NCBI RefSeq assembly: GCF_019021925.1
Contig: NZ_CP058990.1
Location: forward strand, 2,320,001 to 2,384,000
From: Cellulophaga sp. HaHaR_3_176
GTDB lineage: Bacteria > Bacteroidota > Bacteroidia > Flavobacteriales > Flavobacteriaceae
Direction: 5' to 3'
Length of the DNA: 64,000 nucleotides
In this document: piece by piece, positions 27,896-36,985 of the stretch
Layout: each line of letters begins with the position of its first letter
Numbering within the stretch: position 1 is the stretch's first letter
Position numbers and translations under genes: made by a program
The notes under the pieces: model-generated
Told to the model about the DNA's origin: nothing
The model's input: the letters and a program-made list of their open reading frames with translations, nothing else
Databases searched by the model: none

Positions 27896-28147
27896 TTATA
27901 GAGCAGCTAATTGCTTAGATAACTTACTTTTTAAGTTAGCAGCTTTATTAGAATGAATGATATTGCGTTTTGCTAATTTATCAATCATACTAACAACTGT
28001 AGGAAATAATGTTTCAGCAGATTTTTTATCTTCTTCAGCACGTAACTTTCTCAATGCATTACGCATTGTTTTGTGTTGGTATTTGTTACGTAAACGTACT
28101 GACTCGTTTCTTCTGATTCTCTTTAACGCTGACTTGTGATTTGCCAT
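27896..28147 (-). CDS. rpsT: 30S ribosomal protein S20
   Basis: An 83-residue, lysine/arginine-rich ribosomal protein that binds 16S rRNA. It begins [21 protein letters not shown] and contains [19 protein letters not shown], both diagnostic for S20. It lies 57 bases downstream of the two tRNA-Glu genes on the same strand, so it may be transcribed with them. Confidence 0.97.
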   Translation of the reverse strand: MANHKSALKRIRRNESVRLRNKYQHKTMRNALRKLRAEEDKKSAETLFPTVVSMIDKLAKRNIIHSNKAANLKSKLSKQLAAL

Positions 28148-28204
28148 TTTATTTCTTATTTGTTTAATTTAGGATTTATTAAAATCCCGAAAATGTTTTT
28201 TTAG

Positions 28205-28276
28205 TAGTCCGTAGGGGAATCGAACCCCTGTTACCAGGATGAAAACCTGGCGTCCTAACCCCTAGACGAACGGACC
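28205..28276 (-). tRNA. tRNA-Glu (UUC), copy 2
   Basis: A 72-base cloverleaf read on the minus strand. The acceptor stem is GGTCCGT / ACGGACT with a G-U first pair, the anticodon stem-loop CCAGG-TTTTCAT-CCTGG carries anticodon TTC, and the T arm is AGGGG-TTCGATT-CCCCT. CCA is not encoded. It is identical to the other copy 131 bases away. Confidence 0.97.
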
Positions 28277-28335
28277 ATTGTTTTAACTAGAACTTTTTAA
28301 ATTCGGTTAAAAACTTACGCTTTCAACTTCCTTAG

Positions 28336-28407
28336 TAGTCCGTAGGGGAATCGAACCCCTGTTACCAGGATGAAAACCTGGCGTCCTAACCCCTAGACGA
28401 ACGGACC
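28336..28407 (-). tRNA. tRNA-Glu (UUC), copy 1
   Basis: Identical in sequence to the neighbouring tRNA-Glu, with the same TTC anticodon and no encoded CCA. It is the promoter-proximal copy: an exact TTG-19-TATTTTTG promoter lies 24 bases upstream. The two copies are separated by a 59-base spacer. Confidence 0.97.
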
Positions 28408-28430
28408 ATTGCCTTGCGCAATTGCGGATG

Positions 28431-28460
28431 CAAAAATACAACTATTTTTTACTATTGCAA
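28431..28460 (-). promoter_or_regulatory. Promoter of the tRNA-Glu pair (and possibly rpsT)
   Basis: On the minus strand TTG (28460-28458) is followed after 19 bases by TATTTTTG (28438-28431), an exact TAnnTTTG match. It ends 23 bases before the first tRNA base. This is one of the best promoter matches in the window. Confidence 0.7.
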
Positions 28461-28485
28461 TAGCTAGCTATTATTTTTTTTAAAA

Positions 28486-29961
28486 TTAATAGGCCTTTGC
28501 AAATAATACTCTTTTAGAAGACGGTTTTCCGGTCACCATACAGCTCCCATTTTCCAGCTTCGCATCTATCGGAATGCAACGTATTGTTGCCTTCGTCTCA
28601 TTTTTAACTTTTTCTTCTGTTTCAGAAGTCCCGTCCCAATGTGCAGAAATAAAACCGCCTTTATTTTTTAAAACTTCTTTAAATTCATCATAAGAATTAA
28701 CTTCTGTTATGTGATTTGAACGATAATCTGATGCTTTTTTATAAATATTCTTCTGAATATCCTCTAATAAAAATTCTATTTTATCAATAATCGAATCTGC
28801 ATTTACAGTCTCTTTTTCAAAAGTATCTCTCCTTGCTACCTCAAAAGTGTTGTTATCCATATCTCTTTGACCTATAGCCAAACGAATAGGAACACCCTTT
28901 AACTCATATTCTGCAAACTTAAAGCCAGGCTTATATGTATCCCTATTATCAAACTTAACAGAAATTCCTTTCTTTTTTAACTCTTTTACTAGAGGAGCAA
29001 CTCTTTCTGAAATTGCATCAAGTTGATCATCACCTTTATAAATTGGTACAATAACTACTTGAATAGGCGCTAATTTTGGAGGTAAAACCAATCCATTATC
29101 ATCACTATGTGTCATTACCAAAGCCCCCATCAATCGAGTAGAAACCCCCCATGAAGATGCCCAAACATATTCTTGCTTCCCTTCTTTCGTTGCAAACTTA
29201 ACATCAAAAGCTTTTGCGAAATTTTGCCCTAAAAAATGCGATGTACCTGCCTGTAAGGCTTTTCCATCTTGCATTAATGCTTCAATACAATATGTTTCTA
29301 TCGCACCTGCAAAACGCTCTGATGGCGTCTTCAAACCTTTAATGACAGGCATTGCCATAAAATTTTCTGCAAAATCAGCATATACATTCATCATTTGCTC
29401 TGTTTCCTCTATTGCCTCACTTTCAGTTGCATGTGCCGTATGCCCTTCTTGCCATAAAAATTCAGCAGTACGCAAAAACAAACGAGTTCTCATCTCCCAT
29501 CGAACAACATTTGCCCATTGGTTAACTAATATTGGCAAATCTCTATAAGATTGTATCCACCTTCTGTAAGTATCCCAAATAATAGTTTCTGATGTTGGCC
29601 TAACAATAAGCTCTTCTTCTAATTTTGCATCAGGATCTACAATAATCCCACTTCCATCTTCAGCATTTTTCAATCTATAATGTGTCACAACAGCACATTC
29701 TTTAGCAAAACCTTCTATATGACTTGCCTCTTTACTTAAATACGATTTCGGAATAAACAAAGGGAAATAAGCATTCTCATGCCCTGTTTCTTTGAACTTT
29801 GCATCTAAAGCCGCCTGCATTTTCTCCCAGATAGCATAGCCATACGGTTTGATAACCATACAACCTCTTACTCCTGAATTTTCAGCTAAATCTGCTTTAA
29901 CAACGAGTTCATTATACCATTTAGAATAATCCTCGCTTCTTTTCGTTAAGTTTTTACCCAT
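28486..29961 (-). CDS. proS: Prolyl-tRNA synthetase
   Basis: A 491-residue class II aminoacyl-tRNA synthetase charging tRNA-Pro. It begins [19 protein letters not shown] and has the class II motifs [32 protein letters not shown] with [26 protein letters not shown] split across motif 2, and motif 3 near [20 protein letters not shown]. An HGTP anticodon-binding domain and the C-terminal domain end in FAKAY. The length and motifs match the shorter archaeal/eukaryotic-like ProS type, which lacks the editing insert and is usual in Bacteroidota. Confidence 0.97.
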   Translation of the reverse strand: MGKNLTKRSEDYSKWYNELVVKADLAENSGVRGCMVIKPYGYAIWEKMQAALDAKFKETGHENAYFPLFIPKSYLSKEASHIEGFAKECAVVTHYRLKNAEDGSGIIVDPDAKLEEELIVRPTSETIIWDTYRRWIQSYRDLPILVNQWANVVRWEMRTRLFLRTAEFLWQEGHTAHATESEAIEETEQMMNVYADFAENFMAMPVIKGLKTPSERFAGAIETYCIEALMQDGKALQAGTSHFLGQNFAKAFDVKFATKEGKQEYVWASSWGVSTRLMGALVMTHSDDNGLVLPPKLAPIQVVIVPIYKGDDQLDAISERVAPLVKELKKKGISVKFDNRDTYKPGFKFAEYELKGVPIRLAIGQRDMDNNTFEVARRDTFEKETVNADSIIDKIEFLLEDIQKNIYKKASDYRSNHITEVNSYDEFKEVLKNKGGFISAHWDGTSETEEKVKNETKATIRCIPIDAKLENGSCMVTGKPSSKRVLFAKAY

Positions 29962-30001
29962 GTTTACTAGTTTGGCACAAAACTTGTGCTTTTATTTTAA
30001 A

Positions 30002-30031
30002 AAAAATAGTTCGGTAAAACTAACTATTTTT
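30002..30031. repeat. Inverted repeat in the proS / lipoprotein divergent gap
   Basis: AAAAATAGTT (30002-30011) and AACTATTTTT (30022-30031) form a perfect 10-bp stem with a 10-base loop in the 99-base gap between two divergent starts. It may be an operator or a leader hairpin for one of the two genes. Confidence 0.4.
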
Positions 30032-30060
30032 ACAATGTTCAACAATTAAATTTCTAATAG

Positions 30061-31221
30061 ATGATACATACTATACCCTTCAAAAAAATTAGAAGATCTT
30101 TATTAATACTTGCCTCTGCCCTATTTTTAGCTTCTTGCGGTTCGTATCAACAATCTTCATATTATGATAATGATGGAATTTATTCTAATAATAACCAGCA
30201 AGTTACCGATAATAATCCACAACAATACCAAACAAACGATAATGAATATGCTGCTTATTTTGGAGAAAAAGCAGATCAATATCAAGATATTTTAGATAAT
30301 GAAATATTTACTGATATTGATGATTATTACGGTCAGGCTGAATATACTGATGAAGAATTAGCTTATCAAGACGATTCTAATAACTATGATGGCTATGGTG
30401 GATGGGGTGAAAACCCTACAAGCGTTTCGATAAACTACAATAACAATTTAGGTTGGGGTGGTTACAATCATTGGGGATATGGATACGGAGCATATGGCTA
30501 CGGTTACAACAATTGGGGTTGGGGCGGTTATAACTCATATTACGGAAGACCTTGGGGTTACAACAGATGGAATAGCTGGGGAGGATACGGATATGGGTAT
30601 GGATACGGTTATAATTATGGCTGGAACAACTATTATAGACCTTATGGTTATTATAATGCTAATAGATATTACAACAATAATTATAACAGAAGATATGCCT
30701 ACAACTCAAGAGGCAGAAACTTTACTAACACCAATAATTTAAGAACTTCGTACAGAAGTACGCCATCAAGAAGTAGATCAGCTTCTAACACTGCAAGATA
30801 TAGAACTACAAGTAGCAGGTCTACAAATAACACAAGAGCTTACAGATCTTCTACTACAAATAGAAATACTCAATATAGAACAACAAGAAGCACAAGAGTT
30901 TCTCCGACTTATAGAAATTCTTCAAGCAGTAGTGGATACCAAAGAGGCACAACTACTAGTTCTAGAACATCTAGAAGTACAGCACCAACAAGAACATATA
31001 CCCCACGAAGCTCTTCTTCTTCATCTACAGGCGTAAGGTCATCAAGCTCTAGAAGTAGCTCTCCTACTACAAGAAGTTCTAGCTCTGGAAGCCGCAATAG
31101 CGGATCTTCTGTAAGAAGTTCTAGCAGCAGATCAAGCAGCAGTGGATCTTCTTCAAGAAGCTCTAGTAGCGGGAGTAGCAGCAGATCTTCTTCAGGAAGC
31201 AGTAGAGGAAGAAGCAACTAA
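30061..31221 (+). CDS. Low-complexity lipoprotein, Tyr/Gly-rich middle and Ser/Arg-rich tail
   Basis: A 386-residue protein with a lipobox LASC (Cys at about residue 26). After an Asn/Gln/Asp/Tyr-rich stretch (to about residue 120) there is a Trp/Gly/Tyr/Asn-rich region with GYGYGYGYNYGW-type repeats (about 125-220), then a tail of Ser, Arg and Thr ending in SSSRSS-like repeats. There is no recognisable enzymatic domain. Such composition suggests a disordered or cell-envelope structural protein; this is inference. The FadL-like gene follows after 33 bases on the same strand. Some of the frame could be read differently because of repeats, but the ATG start and lipobox support this one. Confidence 0.75.
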   Translation: MIHTIPFKKIRRSLLILASALFLASCGSYQQSSYYDNDGIYSNNNQQVTDNNPQQYQTNDNEYAAYFGEKADQYQDILDNEIFTDIDDYYGQAEYTDEELAYQDDSNNYDGYGGWGENPTSVSINYNNNLGWGGYNHWGYGYGAYGYGYNNWGWGGYNSYYGRPWGYNRWNSWGGYGYGYGYGYNYGWNNYYRPYGYYNANRYYNNNYNRRYAYNSRGRNFTNTNNLRTSYRSTPSRSRSASNTARYRTTSSRSTNNTRAYRSSTTNRNTQYRTTRSTRVSPTYRNSSSSSGYQRGTTTSSRTSRSTAPTRTYTPRSSSSSSTGVRSSSSRSSSPTTRSSSSGSRNSGSSVRSSSSRSSSSGSSSRSSSSGSSSRSSSGSSRGRSN

Positions 31222-31254
31222 ATTTAGTATTTAAAAAGGCTTAAAAAAATTGAA

Positions 31255-32763
31255 ATGAAAAAATCTATAGTTTTCGTAATAACATTGGCATGTTCATTTG
31301 CCAGCGCACAAAACATTAATGATGTTTTACGTTTTAACACTAGCAACACCCAAGGCACCGCAAGATACCAAGCAATGAGTGGTGCTTTTGGTGCTCTTGG
31401 CGGAGATTTATCCTCACTAAATAACAACCCTGCTGGTTCTGCCGTATTCAACAACAGCTTAATCTCTTTTTCAGGAACCAATTATAATTTAAAAAACACA
31501 GTAACTACTAGAAGTGGAATAGCTCCAAGAGCTAGTAATAACAATTTCCAAATTAATCAAATTGGTGGTGTTTCTGTATTAAAAAACAGCAATCCAAACT
31601 CTGATTGGAAAAAGATTACGCTTGCTTTCAATTATGATAGAACTCAAAATTTCAATAGTCAATATAGCGCAGCTTATAATACAGATACAGGTATTGATAA
31701 TTATTTTTTAAATTTTGCCCAAGGCACTCCTTTAGGCCCATTAAAATTGCAAAATAATGAATTTATTGAAAATGCTTATTTAGATATCGGAGCCAGTTTA
31801 GGTTTTGCTGACCAACAAGCCTTTTTAGGTTTTTTCGGAGGCATTATAGACCCTGTTGATATTAATAACGATAATAATACTGACTACATAAGCCTAACTA
31901 AATACAATACTGTAAATCAAAATTACAGAAAAACAACCTCAGGTTATAATGATAAATTTACTTTTAATATTGCTTCTCAATATCAAGAGAATTTATACTT
32001 AGGCGCTTCTATAAACGTTCATTCTATTTTATACGATCAACTTAATGAGCTAAGCGAAAATGGTTACGATGCAGATTCTGAAGTTCAATTTTCATCATTC
32101 GACAATTACTTAAGAACTCAAGGAAACGCTTTTTCTTTTAGTCTAGGTGCAATTGCTAAAGTAAACGATGCTATTAGACTTGGAGGTAGTTACGAATCAC
32201 CTACATGGTATCGACTATTTGATGAATCTTCACAACAGATAAATTCTAATATTGCCGATGGTGATATTGGCTTTTTAGATTTAAACATCATTAATGTTTA
32301 TGAAAAATATACTATAAAAACACCTTCTAAACTTACGGGTAGTTTAGCTTTAGTTTTTGGAACGGATGGATTATTGAGTTTAGATTATGGCTACCAAGAT
32401 ATGTCACAAGCTGAATTAAGACCAGAAAGTGATTCTAATTTTGCTGATGAAAATATTTTTATAAGTCAGCAACTACAAGCTGTTTCTAGCTTAAGACTTG
32501 GTGGCGAATACAGAATTAAGCAAATAAGCTTAAGAGGTGGCTATCATTATGAGCAAACCCCCTATATTAATGAAAGAATTGGAGATTTAAATGGTATATC
32601 AGGTGGTATTGGCTATAGTTTTGGGCCAAGTAAATTAGATATGGCCATAAATACATATTCTAGAGATATAAATGAAAATGTACTAAGCACAGATACCGCA
32701 CCTACATTTAGCATCGACCAAAAAAATACTAATGTTACATTAACATACACGGTTAATTTTTAA
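31255..32763 (+). CDS. FadL/OmpP1-like outer-membrane beta-barrel protein
   Basis: A 502-residue exported outer-membrane protein. The signal peptide ends in FASAQ. The mature start NINDVLRFNTSNTQGTARYQ and AMSGAFGALGGDLSSLNNNP, with AGSAVF, is the FadL/OmpP1 pattern found in Bacteroidota proteins often named hemin receptor or outer-membrane transport protein. Alternating beta-strand pattern continues to the C-terminal TNVTLTYTVNF with its terminal Phe. Hydrophobic substrate transport is the family role; the true substrate is unknown. It follows the low-complexity lipoprotein and may be co-transcribed with it. Confidence 0.85.
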   Translation: MKKSIVFVITLACSFASAQNINDVLRFNTSNTQGTARYQAMSGAFGALGGDLSSLNNNPAGSAVFNNSLISFSGTNYNLKNTVTTRSGIAPRASNNNFQINQIGGVSVLKNSNPNSDWKKITLAFNYDRTQNFNSQYSAAYNTDTGIDNYFLNFAQGTPLGPLKLQNNEFIENAYLDIGASLGFADQQAFLGFFGGIIDPVDINNDNNTDYISLTKYNTVNQNYRKTTSGYNDKFTFNIASQYQENLYLGASINVHSILYDQLNELSENGYDADSEVQFSSFDNYLRTQGNAFSFSLGAIAKVNDAIRLGGSYESPTWYRLFDESSQQINSNIADGDIGFLDLNIINVYEKYTIKTPSKLTGSLALVFGTDGLLSLDYGYQDMSQAELRPESDSNFADENIFISQQLQAVSSLRLGGEYRIKQISLRGGYHYEQTPYINERIGDLNGISGGIGYSFGPSKLDMAINTYSRDINENVLSTDTAPTFSIDQKNTNVTLTYTVNF

Positions 32764-32790
32764 TAAAAAACATTATATATCAAATAAACT

Positions 32791-32820
32791 AAAGACTCAC
32801 GAAAGTGGGTCTTTATCTTT
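32791..32820 (+). terminator. Terminator after the FadL-like gene
   Basis: AAAGACTCAC (32791-32800) pairs with GTGGGTCTTT (32805-32814) around GAAA, then a T-rich tract. The stem overlaps the stop codon of the convergent gene (32813-32815). Confidence 0.8.
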
Positions 32821-34252
32821 TTAAAGAAAAATGATTCTGTGCTAATTTAGTCACTAAAACCCCATTTTCAGGTTCAGCATACTCGAGTTTAAACCAATAA
32901 TCTGAAGCTGGCATCTGACCACCAATGTATGTACCATCCCAAGGCGTGTTTTCATTTAGTTGCTTCAAGAGTTTACCATATCTATCAAAAACATACACCA
33001 TAGGGTCTGTCAACTCTTCTAACCCCTTTATATTCCATTCATCATTAATACCATCGCCATTTGGTGTGAAAAATTTAGGATAACCAATTACCAAAAACTC
33101 TATTGGCTCTGTAATTCCACAATTATTTTTATCATTTACAATCACCATATTTAAACCCGGAGGCACATCTAAAAAGATAGGACTGTCTTGAAACTCACCT
33201 CCATTTATAGCATATTCAAATGACCCATTCCCTCTTTCATCCTCTACAATAACCTCAATATTATTCTGATCGGGGTTGTTTGATAGGTTCGAGTTAAGAG
33301 TAACAACATCTTGTAATACAGGAGGACCAAAAACAGTTACTAATACACCGCTTTCATCAACAACCGTAATTGGTGATCCTGAAGCTGTAGTAATTTCAAC
33401 AAAATACCTCCCTGAACTTAAAATTTCAGTAGATACAATTAATTCATCTGCTACACCTATTGGCCCACTTAACAAATTATCATCATCAACAATACCATCA
33501 TCGTCATAATCTACATACCACCTTATATTAGCTATATCTGGTCCCGCAGGAGACCGCAAAGCACTTAACACAATATCAGCATCATCTTCACAGGCAACAA
33601 TATCCAAACCTAAAAACTCATCTCGCAAGGTGCAATCTAAAGCTGTATCTTGATCCGCACTTACAGAACTACCAGTAAATGTAATTCCAAAAGATTCTGG
33701 ATCACCGTCGAAATTCGTGTTATAGTTATTTATTAAAATGTAATATATTTCCCCAGTAGTTACTTGCAAATACTCATCGTATGTATTTAAGCTTTGTGTT
33801 AAGTTTGGACGACCTATATCGCCATTTTCAGGATTTACGCCTAATCCAGTAAAATCAGTATCATTAACTTCATAATTGCAACGAATAGGTTCCGCCGTAC
33901 CATTACTAATAGCAGCACAATCAACATCTGGCCCGTAAACTGCAAAATCCCATTCAGCTGTTGTCGAAAGAGCTTCTAAATCAAACCCAACTTCACCATC
34001 AGTACCAGCACGGAAAACAAACCATGAAGTATTATGCTCTATATTTGAACTTGAACCACTACCTTTTTCTAAGCAACCTGTTTGAACCATGTTTTCTGGA
34101 TCAAAATCCTCAATATCACCAAGCCCATTTGCCTTACCAATATAAGGCATATCAGCACATACAGGAATTGCTGTTCTACAATCGGGCGAATTTTGGGAAT
34201 AACTAATTAAAGAGAACAATAGTGTGGATATAAAAATGAATGGTATTCTCAT
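32813..34252 (-). CDS. T9SS type B sorting-domain protein, shorter paralogue
   Basis: A 479-residue secreted protein. The signal peptide ends in SYSQN. The N-terminal domain starts SPDCRTAIPVCADMPYIG and continues with TSWFVFRAGTDGEVGFDL, then Ig-like regions. The C-terminal gliding-motility-associated domain has FFTPNGDGINDEWNIKGLE, YVFDRYGKLLKQL, WDGTYIGGQMPASDYWFKLEY and ends HFSLKR, the type B signal for the type IX secretion system. It is probably exported through T9SS as a surface adhesin or shed protein. It shares the same layout as the next gene, 107 bases away, with about 120 residues fewer in the middle. Confidence 0.9.
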   Translation of the reverse strand: MRIPFIFISTLLFSLISYSQNSPDCRTAIPVCADMPYIGKANGLGDIEDFDPENMVQTGCLEKGSGSSSNIEHNTSWFVFRAGTDGEVGFDLEALSTTAEWDFAVYGPDVDCAAISNGTAEPIRCNYEVNDTDFTGLGVNPENGDIGRPNLTQSLNTYDEYLQVTTGEIYYILINNYNTNFDGDPESFGITFTGSSVSADQDTALDCTLRDEFLGLDIVACEDDADIVLSALRSPAGPDIANIRWYVDYDDDGIVDDDNLLSGPIGVADELIVSTEILSSGRYFVEITTASGSPITVVDESGVLVTVFGPPVLQDVVTLNSNLSNNPDQNNIEVIVEDERGNGSFEYAINGGEFQDSPIFLDVPPGLNMVIVNDKNNCGITEPIEFLVIGYPKFFTPNGDGINDEWNIKGLEELTDPMVYVFDRYGKLLKQLNENTPWDGTYIGGQMPASDYWFKLEYAEPENGVLVTKLAQNHFSLKR

Positions 34253-34359
34253 AATAATGATGATCTGTGGTGCTTTCTAGTAACTTTATATACGCTGATT
34301 TAGTATTTTTAGCTGATATATTTTACCGTTAATCGATGAAATACACAAAAAATGACTTT

Positions 34360-36153
34360 CTATCGCTTTAAAGAAAAATGACTATTTATATATTTTGCTA
34401 CTGTACGGTCTCCATTTTCTTCTAAATAACTTAACTGAAACCAATAATCTGAAGCAGGCATTTGCACTCCGTTGTAAAAACCATCCCAACTAATTTTTAA
34501 AGGGTTTAGTTGCTTCATTAGCTTACCATAACGATCGAATATTAAAACAACAGGACTATTGAGTTGATCCAACCCTTCTACCAACCATTGATCATTAATA
34601 CCATCTCCATTTGGTGTAAAAAATTTTGAAAAGCCCATTACAACAATACTTTCTGTAACCGAACCACATCCTTCAATATCTCGAACCTCAATAATATGCG
34701 ATCCTGGTAAGACAGTATTAAAAAATGACTCAGTTTGATATTCTCCATCATCAATTCGGTACTCAAAATTACCATCGAACTCCGTTTCTATTGTTACCGT
34801 ATTATTTTCTTGTAAGCTTTCTATTATTACATTTGAAATTATTGGTGTTCTAGAAATTATTACATCAACAGTAAAAACCTCTGAACAAACAACACCTGAA
34901 ATAATACTAGAAATAGTTACCGTATAAAAACCTTCAGAGTTCACTAGTATCGAAGGTGTATTCTCACCTGTACTCCACTCATAAGTAAAATTATTATTCG
35001 GAGTATCATCTCCTACAATAACTGTTGTATTTCCTTCACAAACGGATACTATACTCGGAAAATCCTGCTCGATTTCTTCTGAAACAATCAAATCAAAATT
35101 TTGAGAAACATCAAAACATTTTGGATTTTCAAATGAATTTACACGTATATAAATTGTTTCTACTCCTTGATTTTTTTTATGATTTTTATTCAAATTATTT
35201 ACACCACTTACGGCATCTGAAAAATTAGAATGGTATGAAACAATAAACCTATCTGAACTTTGACTTCCTAATACTTCTGCATCAATAGCGGCCAAATCAT
35301 AAGTGTCTTCACTATAACAAACCACCTTATCATCCACAGGGCTCGCCGTAGGGTTAGGGGTAAAATTAACCTGAACATCACTTATAATAGTTTCTCCTGG
35401 CAAGGTAACCACTACCCTATATAAACCAGAATTAACAACCTCAAAAGTTGCATTATTCTCGCCTATAATTTGATCAAAACCACTATTACTTTCTACATAC
35501 CAATCATAAGAAAGAACATTAGCAGTTGTCGCATCCAATTCTATAAAATCAGATTCACATGCTGCTATAGGCGGACCTAAAAGGTTGTTTATTATTGTAC
35601 AATCTAAAGCATCATAAGGGTTGGTAACAAATATATTTCCTGAAAATTGTATTGAAAAACCTGAATTTATATTCGAAAAATTATTGATTAACAAATAATA
35701 ATCTTCCCCAGGAACCACATCTAACCAGTCTTCATAACTCAGGTTTTCCGTATTCCCTGTAGGATCTTCGCCAACTCCTAAAAAAGAATCTTGATCATCG
35801 TTTTCTTTAAAATTACAACGCACTGGCTCACCAAGGTTATTACAATCGGCTGATTTATAAAGTGCAAAATCCCAATCCTCACTAGAATCCATACTAATAT
35901 TAAACCCTAATTGCCCCGATGCTCCTGTTCTAAAACGATACCATGCAGAGTTTGATTCTATTGCCCCAGATAATGATTTTTCTAAACAACCAGACTCATT
36001 TGCCCCGTTAAAGTCATCTATACCATAACTATCTGTGCCACTATTTACTGGCGTATTATTACATATAGGTATTGCTGTTGAGCAATCAGGAGATATTTGC
36101 GCAACAGAAAAAAGAGAAAACAATAAAAAGATTATAAATAAACTATATTTCAT
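34360..36153 (-). CDS. T9SS type B sorting-domain protein, longer paralogue
   Basis: A 597-residue secreted protein with the same order as the neighbour: signal peptide ending SVAQI, N-terminal SPDCSTAIPICNNTPVNSG and SAWYRFRTGASGQLGFNI, then Ig-like segments and an extra region with VCYSEDTYDLAAIDAE, and a C-terminal type B domain FFTPNGDGINDQWLVEGLD, LIFDRYGKLMKQL and HFSLKR. The middle holds an extra segment absent from the shorter paralogue. T9SS secretion is established for this C-terminal family. Binding function is inferred. No T9SS machinery gene is in the window. Confidence 0.9.
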   Translation of the reverse strand: MKYSLFIIFLLFSLFSVAQISPDCSTAIPICNNTPVNSGTDSYGIDDFNGANESGCLEKSLSGAIESNSAWYRFRTGASGQLGFNISMDSSEDWDFALYKSADCNNLGEPVRCNFKENDDQDSFLGVGEDPTGNTENLSYEDWLDVVPGEDYYLLINNFSNINSGFSIQFSGNIFVTNPYDALDCTIINNLLGPPIAACESDFIELDATTANVLSYDWYVESNSGFDQIIGENNATFEVVNSGLYRVVVTLPGETIISDVQVNFTPNPTASPVDDKVVCYSEDTYDLAAIDAEVLGSQSSDRFIVSYHSNFSDAVSGVNNLNKNHKKNQGVETIYIRVNSFENPKCFDVSQNFDLIVSEEIEQDFPSIVSVCEGNTTVIVGDDTPNNNFTYEWSTGENTPSILVNSEGFYTVTISSIISGVVCSEVFTVDVIISRTPIISNVIIESLQENNTVTIETEFDGNFEYRIDDGEYQTESFFNTVLPGSHIIEVRDIEGCGSVTESIVVMGFSKFFTPNGDGINDQWLVEGLDQLNSPVVLIFDRYGKLMKQLNPLKISWDGFYNGVQMPASDYWFQLSYLEENGDRTVAKYINSHFSLKR

Positions 36154-36258
36154 AAGACGATAGTCCTTCGTAAGGATAAATATAAAAACTCGACATAACG
36201 CTCACTAATTAATGTTGTGTAACATAGGTAAACATGCTATTAAATATTAGATTATGTA

Positions 36259-36266
36259 TATCTTTG
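36259..36266 (+). promoter_or_regulatory. TAnnTTTG -7 box upstream of folE
   Basis: TATCTTTG is an exact match to the Bacteroidota -7 box and is followed by C, as in other matches here. It lies 23 bases upstream of the folE start. No good TTG is seen at the -33 distance. Confidence 0.5.
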
Positions 36267-36289
36267 CAGCACTTAAGAGATAATTTAAG

Positions 36290-36970
36290 ATGAAAATTGA
36301 CAGCACATTAGAAGAGCAATTTGAAGAAATGGGAGATAACCATTTAGCTACTTCTGAAGATACTCCATTACGAAAAGACGCTTTTAAATTAAGCGATGAG
36401 GAGAAAATTGATAAAATAAAAGCAAACGTTTCTGAGATTTTAGAAACCTTAGGCCTCGACCTAACCGACGATAGCTTAAAAGGCACCCCGAATAGGGTTG
36501 CTAAAATGTTTGTAAAAGAAATTTTCTCTGGTTTACATCCAGAGAAAAAACCAAAATCGTCAACATTTGATAATAAATACAAGTACGGTGAAATGTTAGT
36601 TGAAAAAAACATAACATTATACAGCACTTGCGAACATCATTTATTACCAATTGTAGGTAGAGCTCACGTAGCCTACATATCTAATGGTAATGTAGTTGGT
36701 TTATCAAAAATGAATCGTATTGTTGATTATTTCGCAAAAAGACCACAAGTTCAAGAACGATTAACTATTCAAATTGTACGAGAACTACAACATGTTTTAA
36801 ACACAGAAGATGTAGCCTGTATTATAGACGCTAAACATTTATGCGTAAATTCAAGAGGTATTCGCGATATAGAAAGTAGCACAGTAACTGCCGAGTACGG
36901 TGGTAAATTTAAAGAAGAAGCTACTCGTCGTGAATTTTTAAACTTCATCAAATTAGAAACAAAATTTTAA
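36290..36970 (+). CDS. folE: GTP cyclohydrolase I
   Basis: A 226-residue enzyme that converts GTP to dihydroneopterin triphosphate, the first step in folate (tetrahydrofolate) synthesis. The zinc and active-site motifs are present: TCEHHLLPIVGRAHVAYI with Cys114, GLSKMNRIVDYFAKRPQVQERL, and VACIIDAKHLCVNSRGI. The N-terminal ~40 residues are a charged extension typical of the family. It is the first gene of a folE-cysS pair, 15 bases apart. Confidence 0.97.
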   Translation: MKIDSTLEEQFEEMGDNHLATSEDTPLRKDAFKLSDEEKIDKIKANVSEILETLGLDLTDDSLKGTPNRVAKMFVKEIFSGLHPEKKPKSSTFDNKYKYGEMLVEKNITLYSTCEHHLLPIVGRAHVAYISNGNVVGLSKMNRIVDYFAKRPQVQERLTIQIVRELQHVLNTEDVACIIDAKHLCVNSRGIRDIESSTVTAEYGGKFKEEATRREFLNFIKLETKF

Positions 36971-36985
36971 CGTTCTACATTTAGC

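Noticed and set aside
30458..31217. Alternative frames (Met/Ile-rich and Leu-rich) within the low-complexity lipoprotein gene
   Set aside because: By-products of repetitive codons; only the frame with the lipobox has a credible N-terminus.
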